From Micromonospora qiuiae (lineage in GTDB: Bacteria > Actinomycetota > Actinomycetes > Mycobacteriales > Micromonosporaceae): DNA of 63,882 nt. A program made the position numbers and the translations under genes. The DNA lies in the NCBI RefSeq assembly GCF_016863555.1, contig NZ_BOPC01000053.1, positions 1-63,882 on the forward strand, given 5' to 3'. Of the stretch, positions 1 through 10,500 are shown one piece after another; the first letter of the stretch is position 1, and each line of letters begins with the position of its first letter. The notes beneath the pieces were generated by a model that ran no database searches, was not told the DNA's origin, and was given only the letters and a program-made list of their open reading frames with translations.

Positions 1-429
1 GGGCATCATTCCGACGACGGGGTGGCCTGGCTCACGGACAATGACCGTCAAATCGGTCATCCGTGTCGAATGCCTGCACGCGGGTGGATTAGGGGATTAG
101 GGCACCGAACCCGAGGAGCGGAAACGGGTGAGTTGTCCGTGGTGGGGTCGATCTCGCCTTGCGGCAGCGGCCACAACTTGGGTGTGATCAGGAGCCGGTC
201 GGGCGCTGAATCGCGATCAACCACGTTCTTGGTCGCCAGCCAGAGGCCGGGGGCATGGCGCACCTCGCCTGCCGGCGCGGCACATCCCGGGTGGTCCGCT
301 GTAAGCCGCTTTTACGGAGAGTAGTCCTGACTTCTCGCTCTGGCGTCGAGGCTGGTCCATCTGTAATCTGTGCCGAACATTGATGATCACACTGCTTGGT
401 TGATCACGCTGCTTCACGGGGGTGCGGCT
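1..429. other. Upstream region with no recognisable gene
   Basis: No open frame here has a convincing protein signature. The only structure I can point to is a short inverted repeat, ATGACCG (41-47) and CGGTCAT (54-60), separated by 6 nt, which could be an operator or the terminator of a gene to the left. The rest is presumably the promoter and leader of the LamG/RHS unit, but I see no clear -35/-10 pair. Confidence 0.4.
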
Positions 430-3400
430 GTGTCGTTGGTCCGGCCTGTTTGGCTACTGTCCACTGTGGCCTGTGTTGTGCTGGCGGCCTCCCTCCAGGT
501 GGTGTGGCCAGCTGATCGTGCCGCCGCACAACCAGTGGAGCCCTGTGCCCCCGGGAGTGTGGAACGGGCGGCGGAGTCGGAGCGCGCGGCCCACGCGTTG
601 GCAGTGTCGTGTGACACCGACGTTGAGGTGCTGGCGGCGGCATCGGAGACGACGAAGGTCTTCGCTCAGCCGTCGGGTGATTTCGCCTTCGAGTCGTGGG
701 CCGAGCCGAGGTGGACCGAACGCGATGGGTCCTGGCAGGAGATCGACACGACGCTGGTGGTGGGAGCTGACGGACTTCTCCGCCCGGTCGCGTCAACGGC
801 CGACGTGGTGTTTTCGCGCGGTGGAACCGCACCGTTCGCCACTATGACCGGTGCCGGGGCCACCTTCTCGCTCGGCTGGCCGAGCACTCTTCCCCAGGGC
901 GTGATCGCCGGTGACACGATCACCTATCCGAACGTCTACCCGGATGTTGACCTGGTGGTCCGTGCGGAGCGCGGCGGCTTCTCGCATCTGCTCGTCGTCA
1001 AGAGCGCCGCAGCGGCGGAGAATCCGCTGGTCCGTGAGACGCGCTACATCGTCGGCGGCTCGGCAGAGGTATCGGTAGCGGACGGTGCGGTGACGATCGC
1101 TGGACCTGAGGGCCTGCTGGCCGCAGCCCCACCAGCCAAGGCCTGGGACTCGGCGCCCTCGGCCAGCGGCGCGCGCACCGGGTTCCTCGCCTCCGACCCG
1201 CCGGCCGATCCCGGCTCCGGCCGGTCGACGGCACGAGGGCCGGCGGACTCCGCCCGGATCGCCGAGGTCGACGTGCGGATCGGTGACGGTTCGATGACCG
1301 TTGCCGCCGCGCCCGAGGTGCTCGATGATGGGCACTTCCCGGTCTTCATCGATCCGACGTACGACAAGAAGTGGGCCCGCTGGGCTCCGGTGAACGACTC
1401 CCGGCCGGACACCCAGTGGACCTCGGGCACGTCGTGGCCACGAGAGGTCGCCCGGGTGGGGTCGAACTACGACAGCCACGGCGACATCTGGCGGTCGCAC
1501 TTCTACTTCGACACCCAGGTGCTGGCCGGCAAACGGATCACGGGGACGACCAGCGTGGATGCGTGGCTCGTGCACGCCGCCGACTGCGCCGGCGAGTCGA
1601 TCGGCATCTGGCAGACCAACTCGATCGCGAGCAACACTCCCACCTGGAACGGGATGAGGGACAAGTGGCTGCACGGCGGGGCATTGCAGACCAGACTCGG
1701 CAAGGCCAACGCAGGCTGTGGCCAGAAGCCCGACTGGCTGACGTTCAACGGCTCCCAGGTCGGCCACCATGTCCAACGCCACGCGAACAACGACTCCCCG
1801 TCGATCACCTTCGGGTTGCGGATGGGAACCGAGAGCGGCGGCCGGTGGGCGAAGTTCGATCCGGATCGTGTCCGGCTGATCGCCACCTACCAGCACAAGC
1901 CCACCTCGCCGGTCGCGATCCGAACGGCCCCGGGTGGAAACTGCGCGAAGACGTCGCCCGGACCGTGGATCACCAACCGCACACCCACGTTGTACGGCAA
2001 GGCAAACGACGGCGACGGCACCGTGCGGATCCGGTTCGACCTCAATGGCCCGACCAGTCCCGCCGAACACACTTCGGCCTGGACGGACTCTGGCGCGGAG
2101 CGAGGCTGGACGGCTCCCACCCTTGCCGAGGGCAACTACAACTGGCGGGTACGCGGCACCGACGGGGTGGAGGCAGACAACACCCCCTGGACCGCCTCCT
2201 GCTACTTCCGGCTCGACCACACCCCGCCGACCGCGCCGGTGGTCACCCGAACCTCCGGCACCCCGGTGGTTGGGCAGCCGGTGACGCTCTCCTTCACCTC
2301 GTCGGACGCGCGCTCCGGCGTCAAACAGTTCGCGTACGGCATCGGTGTGGACGCCCAGCAGAGCTTCAAGGCATCCACCGGCACGACCACGATCACGTTC
2401 ACCCCGGAAGCGGGCCGGACCGTCGTCTACGTGTGGGCGCAGGACAACGCCGGCAACTACTCGGCGCGTACCGCGTACAACTTCTTCACCGGCCGGATCA
2501 CCGAAGCGCAGCCGCAGGGCGCCTGGCGGTTCGACGGTGACCCGCTCGACGATTCCGGGCAGACGCATGACATCACCTTGAGCGGGGGAGTCGGCTACGG
2601 ATCCGACCGTAAGGGAAACGCCAACGCCGTGTTGACCTTCAACGGTACGGGCTGTGCGGAGACATCGCCGGTGATCCGTACCGATGCCGAGTACACGGTC
2701 GCTGGCTGGGTGAAGCTGACCGACAAGTCCGCCAACCGCGCTCTGGCCACGCAGGCCGGCACCATCCGGCCCGCCTTCTACCTGCAATACCACGCCGGCA
2801 GCGATCGCTGGGAGTTGGCGATGCCCAGTGGCGACGTTGCGACGCCGACGTGGGCCTATATCCAGACGGCGACGTCTCCGCCGTTGGATGCCTGGCAGCA
2901 TGTGGCGACCACGGTGGATCCCGTTGCGCGGATGATGCGGATCTATATCGGTGGCCAGCTCGCCGCGGAGGGAGCCATTCCGTTCGTTCCCTGGAACGCG
3001 CAGGGCAAATTCGTGGTCGGTTGCGCGGCGAGCCTGACGGATGAATGGCATCAGATGCACGGTTCGATCGACCACGTCGGGGTCTGGCAGGGGCTACTTT
3101 CCGAGGCGCAGATTGCTCGGGCAGCCAATGAACTGCCCGCCGGTGAGGTCGGCAACTGGCAGCTGCGCGGCAACGGAACAGAGTCCACGGGCCGTTCCAC
3201 CGATCTGGAACTACCCGAAACCGCCTCTTGGGGTGACGACCAGTACGGGCGAGTGGACTCGGCGGTCGAGTTGGACGGCACGCAGTGTGTGCGAACCGGC
3301 GAAGCGGTAGTGCGTACCGACGAGTCGTTCACGGCCGCGGCCTGGGTCAAGTTGGCGGAGGTCGGCACCGGCAACCAGACGGTCATCGGCCAGGACGGAA

Positions 3401-4455
3401 ACCGGGTCAGTGGCTGGTATCTGGGCACCCGGTACTCGGGTGGCGTGCCCTACTGGGCACTGATGATGAAGCCGGCGGACGAGGAGAACTCCGCCTCACA
3501 GTTCACCCGCTCACCCACCGCGTTGACCGCTGACGTGGGACGGTGGACGCACGTGACGGGCGTCTACGACGCGACCGAACAGCGGATGAGTCTTTACGTG
3601 AACGGGCGCCCGTCCGCCTCTGTTGTCAGGACCGGGGGGCCGTGGCGGGCCGGCGGCCCGTTGACCGTCGGGTGTGCGTTGTACGCCGGCAGCGACGCCG
3701 ACCACCTCACCGGAGCGATATCCGGCGTACGGGCCTGGCGAGGTGCATTGACCGCCGCCGAGGTGGCCGCGGTGCACGGCGGTAACCCGGGGGTGACGCT
3801 GGAGGGAAGGTGGCCGCTGGACGGCCCGGCCAGCGAAGCGCCGACGTACCTGACCGACCGATCCGGCAACGGCCGTGATCTGACCATCACCGGCCCGTAC
3901 AACTGGGTGCGCGACCGGGGCTCCGGCCGTGACGGTGCCCTCGGCCTGGAACTCTCCGCGAACTCCTGCGCCGAAACGGCTGGCCCGGCGGTCCGTACCG
4001 ACGCCTCGTTCACGGTCACCACCTGGGTGCTGTTGGACCAGACGGTCGGAGACCACGCGGTCGTGACGCAGGCAGCCAGCGGCAATCCGGGCTTCTATCT
4101 CGGCTACCGCTCTGATGTGAACCGGTGGCACTTCGGTCTGCCGTCGGCCACTGCTGGAAACGTCACCTGGCACAACGCCGAATCTCAGCAGGCACCGGAG
4201 CTCGGCAAGTGGACCCACCTCGCCGGCGTCTTCAACGTGGCCTCCGGCAAGGTGCAGCTCTACGTCGACGGGGTGCTGGAGCACGAGACCACCGGCCCGT
4301 TGTCCCCGTGGTCGGCCAGCGGCCCGACCTTGATCGGCTGCAACGGGTCGACGAACGGGACGCGGGATTCGTGGCTCGGCGGTGTCGTCGACGACGTCCG
4401 GATCTGGACCTCCACCGTCGATCCGGATCGGATCGCCGAACTCGCCGGCCTCTGA
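430..4455 (+). CDS. Secreted protein with three C-terminal LamG (concanavalin-like) domains
   Basis: The frame is open from a GTG at 370, but the GTG at 430 is preferred: it is preceded by a GGGGG run and gives a clean signal peptide (basic start, hydrophobic core near residues 9-25, then ADRAAAQP). The product is then 1341 aa. Residues about 40-480 are a secreted module of the kind found before RHS proteins in actinomycetes. About 500-690 looks like Fn3-like or CBM-like beta-sandwiches (DHTPPTAPVV). Three repeats follow, beginning near 692, 907 and 1120, each with a hallmark WxFDG/WPLDG start, a 'VRTD.SFTV..WV' strand and an 'LYVDG/VNG' strand; these are LamG jelly-rolls. The likely role is extracellular binding. 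It lies 85 bp upstream of the RHS toxin gene on the same strand, suggesting co-expression and perhaps presentation of that toxin. No enzymatic motif was recognised. Confidence 0.85.
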   Translation: MSLVRPVWLLSTVACVVLAASLQVVWPADRAAAQPVEPCAPGSVERAAESERAAHALAVSCDTDVEVLAAASETTKVFAQPSGDFAFESWAEPRWTERDGSWQEIDTTLVVGADGLLRPVASTADVVFSRGGTAPFATMTGAGATFSLGWPSTLPQGVIAGDTITYPNVYPDVDLVVRAERGGFSHLLVVKSAAAAENPLVRETRYIVGGSAEVSVADGAVTIAGPEGLLAAAPPAKAWDSAPSASGARTGFLASDPPADPGSGRSTARGPADSARIAEVDVRIGDGSMTVAAAPEVLDDGHFPVFIDPTYDKKWARWAPVNDSRPDTQWTSGTSWPREVARVGSNYDSHGDIWRSHFYFDTQVLAGKRITGTTSVDAWLVHAADCAGESIGIWQTNSIASNTPTWNGMRDKWLHGGALQTRLGKANAGCGQKPDWLTFNGSQVGHHVQRHANNDSPSITFGLRMGTESGGRWAKFDPDRVRLIATYQHKPTSPVAIRTAPGGNCAKTSPGPWITNRTPTLYGKANDGDGTVRIRFDLNGPTSPAEHTSAWTDSGAERGWTAPTLAEGNYNWRVRGTDGVEADNTPWTASCYFRLDHTPPTAPVVTRTSGTPVVGQPVTLSFTSSDARSGVKQFAYGIGVDAQQSFKASTGTTTITFTPEAGRTVVYVWAQDNAGNYSARTAYNFFTGRITEAQPQGAWRFDGDPLDDSGQTHDITLSGGVGYGSDRKGNANAVLTFNGTGCAETSPVIRTDAEYTVAGWVKLTDKSANRALATQAGTIRPAFYLQYHAGSDRWELAMPSGDVATPTWAYIQTATSPPLDAWQHVATTVDPVARMMRIYIGGQLAAEGAIPFVPWNAQGKFVVGCAASLTDEWHQMHGSIDHVGVWQGLLSEAQIARAANELPAGEVGNWQLRGNGTESTGRSTDLELPETASWGDDQYGRVDSAVELDGTQCVRTGEAVVRTDESFTAAAWVKLAEVGTGNQTVIGQDGNRVSGWYLGTRYSGGVPYWALMMKPADEENSASQFTRSPTALTADVGRWTHVTGVYDATEQRMSLYVNGRPSASVVRTGGPWRAGGPLTVGCALYAGSDADHLTGAISGVRAWRGALTAAEVAAVHGGNPGVTLEGRWPLDGPASEAPTYLTDRSGNGRDLTITGPYNWVRDRGSGRDGALGLELSANSCAETAGPAVRTDASFTVTTWVLLDQTVGDHAVVTQAASGNPGFYLGYRSDVNRWHFGLPSATAGNVTWHNAESQQAPELGKWTHLAGVFNVASGKVQLYVDGVLEHETTGPLSPWSASGPTLIGCNGSTNGTRDSWLGGVVDDVRIWTSTVDPDRIAELAGL

Positions 4456-4540
4456 CCCAGCGACGGGGGCGACCACACGTCGCCCCCGTCGCCGACCCAC
4501 CTGACTTTTCCTCACCCCTCCTCCGCGTCAGGAAGGTGCC

Positions 4541-7500
4541 ATGTCGCAGTCACGCACCGCTATCTCTCGGCCACGACGAATCATCACCCTGGGCACCGTC
4601 GCGGTGCTGCTGGCGTCCACCTTCGCGGTGGCGCAACCGGCTCAGGCGGCCGAGGTGCCCTCCGGCGACCGGCCGGTCAAGGCGGCCAAGCCGGAAAAGG
4701 CCCGCCCGGCAACGGTCGATCAGACGCCGCTACCGGACGACGGTGGCAGGTGGGCTGGGCCGAAGCACGCGACGTGGCCGGCGGCGGGCCGAGCGACCTT
4801 CGCGGTCGCCGACGCGCGGCCGGATCGGCGGCTGAACGGCGACCGGCACACCGGGCGGACGGTGCGGGGCGCGGCCGGTGGTCTGCCCGTGACGGTCTCG
4901 GCTGTCGCCGGTCACAGCGCACCTGACCAGGCGCGGGTGCAGCTCCTGGACGAGCAGCACTCCCGCCGGCTCGGGGTCAGCGGCCCGGTCCTGGTCGTCG
5001 AAGGTGCTGCCGGGACGGTCGAGACGGCCTTCGACTACGCCGGAATCCGCGAACTCTACGGCGCGGGTTGGGGCGAGCGGCTGACCCTCAAGCGGCTGCC
5101 GGCCTGTGCGGCGACGACGCCGCAGCGCTCGGAGTGTCAGGAGATCGAGCCGGTCGAGGCGGTCAACGACCCGGCCACCAGGACGCTGTCGACCGAGGTC
5201 ACGCTCTCCGGAGCGGCGCCGATGGTGTTCGCCATGGTGGCCGACGAGTCCTCGGAAGAGGGCGACTACAAGGCCACCGACCTGAAGGCGTCGGGCTCCT
5301 GGACGGCGGGGGACAGCTCCGGCGGCTTCTCGTACGCGAATCCGCTGCGCCTGCCACCAGCGGAGGGGCCACTGCCGGAACTGTCGCTTGACTACTCGTC
5401 GCAGACGGTCGACGGCCGGATGGCCGGCGCCAACAACCAGGCGTCGTGGATCGGCGACGGCTGGGAATACGCGCCGGGTTTCATCGAGCGCTCCTACGTC
5501 ACCTGCACGGACGACCGGACCGCGGACGGCGGCAAGGACCCGAACAACAAGGACAAGAAGACCTACGACCAGTGTTGGAAGGGCGACTCCCACAACGTCA
5601 CCATTTCGCTCAACGGCACCAACGCGTCGCTGATCAGGGATGACACCAGCGGCGTCTGGCGGGTCCAGAACGACAGCAACTGGCGGGTCCGGTTGGAGGG
5701 CAGCCCGGCGACGCCGGGCAACGCCACGACCGAACGCTGGACGATCACCACGCCGGACGGCACCCGCTACTTCTTCGCCAGCGAGGCGGCCTCGGCCAAC
5801 TCCCGCTGGACCGTTCCCGTCTTTGGCAACCACCCGGACGAGAAGTGCCGGGCCACGGCCTTCAAGGACTCGTCCTGCAAGCAGGCGTGGCGGTGGCTGC
5901 TGGACAAGGCCGTGGACGTGCACGGCAACACCGTCCGCTACTACTACGAGAGCGAGACCGGCTACTACGGCGCAGCCGACGACAAGGACAACCGGCAGTC
6001 GTTCCACCGGGGCGGCTACCTGACCCGCATCGATTACGGGCTGCATGCCGACCATCCGAGTGTCGCCGCCACCGGCCGAGTGGTGTTCACCGTCGCGGAC
6101 CGTTGTCTGGCGACGGAATGTCACAAGGACGGCAAGCCGGTCAAGGCCAACTGGCCGGACGTTCCGTGGGACAAGCACTGCGACGCGACGCCCTGCACCG
6201 ACAAGCTGTCGCCGGTCTTCTTCACCACCAAGCGGCTGACGAAGATCACGACTCAGGTGCGTAGCGGTAGCTCCTTCTCCGATGTCGAATCGTGGAGTCT
6301 CGCCCACGAGTTCAAGGCACCGAAGGTGGCCGGTTCGGCGTCGTTGTGGTTGAAGGAGATCGTGCACGCCGGGCACGTCGGCGGCACCGTCACCGAGCCG
6401 CCGGTGCGGTTCACCGGGGTGGAGTTGGCCAACCGCGCCAACGTTCTGGCCGGGGCACCGCTTTTCTCCCGGTGGCGGATCCAGACCATCCGCACCGAGT
6501 CCGGTGCCGACATTCACGTCACCTACTCCGAGCCCGACTGCGACCACAACGACCTGCCGGCGTCGCCGCAGAACAACTCCCGGCGCTGTTACCCGGTCTA
6601 CTGGACGCCGGACGGCTACTTCGAGCCGAAGCTGGACTGGTTCCACAAGTACGTGGTGACCGAGATTTCCGAGATTGAGCGCACCGCCGACCAGCCGGCG
6701 GTCACCACCCGGTACGAGTACTCCACCACTGGCGGCGGCACGTCGACGCTGTGGGGCTACGACGACAGCGAGTTCACCAAGAAGAAGCACCGCACGTACG
6801 GGCAGTGGCGCGGCTACTCGCAGGTGGTGACGAAGGTCGGCGAGCCCGGCCGGGGTGTGCCGCTGACCACCCGTAAACGCTTCTACCGCGGCCTGCACGA
6901 CCAGCCGCTGCCCAACGGCGACCGGCGCACCGTGCAGGTCTCCGATTCGGAGAACAACACCTTCACCGACCACTCGGCATTGGCCGGCATGCCGTTGGAA
7001 GAAGCGACCCTCGACGGCTCGACCGTGGTCGAGGCGTCCACCACGCAGTACTGGACCCGCCAGACCGCCGCACGTAGCCACGACGGGGGCACCGACCGGG
7101 CGTACTTCAGCGGGCCGTCCGTGCAGAAGACCCGCAAGCTGCTGGCGGCGAACAAGTGGGGGCGCACCGAGACCCGGACCACCTACAACAACGACGACGG
7201 CCTGCCCGAGTCGGTCTCCGACCTGGGTGACACCGACATCACGGGCGACGAGACCTGCACCCGCACCACGTACGCCAAGAACCAGACTGACTGGATCCGG
7301 AAGGCGGTGTCCCGGGTGGAGACCGTCGCCAAGGCGTGTACTGCCACAGCGTCCCGCCCAGCCGATGTCATCTCCGATGTCCGGACCTACCACGACGGCT
7401 CCAACACCCACGGATCAACCCCGTCCAAGGGGCTGGTGACCCGTGAGGAAACCCTCGACACCTGGAACGGCGGTCCGGTATACGCCACCGTCGCCCGCAG

Positions 7501-10500
7501 CACCTACGACGATCTCGGCCGGGTCAAGACCTCCACCGACGCCCGCGGCGGGGTGACCACTACCGAATACACCCCGGAGGGCCCGGGACCGGTGACCCAG
7601 ACGGTCACCCTCAACCCTCTCAAGCACAAGGTGACCACCTACCAAGAGCCAGCCTGGGCCGAGCCGACCGCGGTGGTGGACGCCAACAACAAGCGCACCA
7701 ACCTGGCACACGACCCGCTGGGCCGGCTGACCAAGGTGTGGCTGCCGGGCCGCGCCCAGACCGCCACGCCCAACATGGAGTTCAGCTACCAGGTGCGCGC
7801 CGACGGGCCACTTGTCGTCACCACCAAGCGACTCGGCCCCAACGGCAACCAGATCACCGAGGTCGGGCTCTTCGATTCGCTGTATCGGCCGGTGCAGACC
7901 CAGGAGGACGCGCTCGGCGGTCGCCTGGTGACCACGACCGGCTACAACGACCGAGGTCTGGAGGCGTACCAGGCCGGGCCGTCGTACGTCACCGGCGCGC
8001 CGGGCAGCACGCGGCTGGAACACGACCCCGGCACGGATCGGGTACGGACGGTGTACAGCCACGACGCCGTCGGTCGGGTGATCAGCGAAGCGCTCTGGTC
8101 GGGCAACAGCCAACGCTGGGCCACGATCACCAGTTACGGCGGCAACCCGGACGGCTGGCAGGTGGCGACCACCCCACCAGAGGGTGACACCGCCACGGCC
8201 ACCACCAGCGACGCCCGCGACCGGGTAATCGAGCTGCGGCAGTTCCACGACAAGACCCCCACCGGCGGACACGACGTCACCCGCTACTCGTACACCCCCC
8301 GTGGTGACCTCGCGAGTGTGACCGGTCCGACCGGCAAGGTCTGGCGCTACGAGTACGACCTGCGCGGCCGGGAAGTGCGCGCCATCGACCCGGACAAGGG
8401 CGAGACCAACCTGACGTACGACAACGACGACGAGGTGACCTCCTCCACGGACGCCCGTGGTGAGGTGGTCTCCACCGAGTACGACCTGCTGGGGCGGCAG
8501 GAGAAGCGATTCGTCAACGGCCAGTTGATCGGCCAGTGGACCTACGACACGTTGGCCAAGGGGCACCTGACCAAGCAGCTGTCAATCGTTGACGGCTACC
8601 ACTTCACCCGGGAGATCTTCGACTACAACGACGCCTATCAGGTGCGCGACGAAGAGTCGGTGGTTCCGGCCATGCCCGGCCTGGCCGGCGCTGCCGGGAC
8701 CTACGTCTCCACCTTCACCTTCAAGGTCGACGGTTCGCCGGAACGGATCAGCGTGCCGGGAATGGGTGGCCTTGAGCGGGAAATGCTCAACCACCATTAC
8801 GACGACCTGGGCAACGTCACGCGTCTGCTCGGCGGAGGGTCGACTTCCGGGGCGGTGAACGTCTACGTCGACGCCGCCACCTATTCGCCCTACGGCGAGC
8901 TGCTGAAGCGGACGCTGGGCGTCAACAACCGACCGCAGGCGTACCAGACGTACGTCTACGACGATGCGACCCGGCGGCTGTCCGAGTTCTACTTCGACCG
9001 CGACGCGAGCATCAAGAACGTCGCCGCGTTGACCTACCAGTACGACCAGGCCGGCAACGTGCTGTCGATGGCGAACCGGCCGTTGGACAACGACGAGAAC
9101 CCGCGGCCCGATGCCAGCGACGTCCAGTGTTTCCAGTACGACCAGTTGCGGCGGCTCACCCAGGCGTGGACGCAGAGCACGAACGTCTGTGCCGGCACCC
9201 CGCAGGCCGGCGACGTGGGTGGGGTGTCGCCGTACTGGAAGTCGTACGCCTTCGACAAGGCCGGCTCCCGGGAGTCGGTGACCGACCGGCGCACCGGCGT
9301 GCAGTCGACCTACGGGTACGCCTCGACGGGTGGCCAGCCGCACGCGGTGCGGACGGTGACCACCGGGGAGCGGGTCGACCACTACGACTGGGACGCCACC
9401 GGCAACCTCACCTACCGTCGCGTCGGTGGGGTCACCGAGACCCTGGATTGGAACGCACAGGGCAAGCTGACCGAGATCAGCGGGCCGGACGGCACCACCC
9501 GGATGCACTACGACGTCGACGGTAACCGGATTGCGCGGATCGATCCGAACGGCGATGCGACAGTTTTCGTGGCGGGGCAGGAACTGACCGTCTCCGGTCA
9601 GAACAAGTCGGCGACCCGCTACTACGAGCACGCCGGCGACGTCATCGCCTCGCGGACGGCGTCCACGCTGGGTGGGGCGAAGGACCTGATCTGGCTGGCG
9701 TCGGATCAGCACGATTCGGCGCACTGGGCGGTCAACTCGGTGACCCGGGTGGAGACGGTCCGCTACTCGGATCCGTACGGCAACAAGCGTGCCGGCGGCG
9801 ACGGGGGCACCTGGCCGTCGGGGCAGCGCGGTTTCGTCGGCGGTATCGAGGACCCGACCGGCCTGTCGCTGCTGGGTGCCCGGTTCTACGACGCGGCATT
9901 GGGCGCCTTCATCTCGGTGGATCCGCAGACCGAGGAGTACGACCCGCAGCGGATGCATCCGTTCGCATACGCGAACAACAACCCGATCACCTTCGCCGAT
10001 CCAGACGGCCTCTTTTGGGGCAAGGTCAAGAACGCGGCCAGCCGGGCCGGCAACGCGGTGGCCAGCGCTGCCACGTCGGCGGCCAAGGCGGTGGTCAACA
10101 ACGCCGGCACCATCGCGACCGTTGCGGGCACCATCGCGATGGTCTCCGCGGTGCTGCCGCCGCCGGCTCAGGTGGTTGCGGCGGCGGCGGGAGCAGTGGC
10201 CGCGGTGGCGGGTGCGATCGACACCATCAAGACCTGCGCGGGCGGCGCCGGTCTTGACTGCGCGATGGGCGTGGCGGGGATGGTCCCCGGCGTCCGCCAG
10301 GCCAAGACCGCCGCCCGCGGGGCTGGCGCGGTGAAGAAGGCCGTCAAGGGCGCGGATCCGCCGTGTAACAGCTTCCTTCCTGGTACCCCCGTCTTAATGG
10401 CGGACGGCAGCCACAAGGCTATCGAGGAGATCGAACTCGACGACGTGGTCTGGGCCGCCGACCCCGAGACGGGCAAGGAAGGGGCCCGCCCGGTCACCGC

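Noticed and set aside
22..324. 100-codon frame at the left edge
   Set aside because: No family resemblance, unsuitable composition and no ribosome-binding site.
793..3075. Long minus-strand frame opposite the LamG gene (760 codons)
   Set aside because: It is Arg/Gly/Val-rich with no domain; the opposite frame has a signal peptide and clear LamG repeats. This is the usual antisense shadow of a high-GC gene.
4730..9958. Two long minus-strand frames opposite the RHS gene
   Set aside because: No protein-like signatures; the plus frame carries unbroken YD/RHS repeats.
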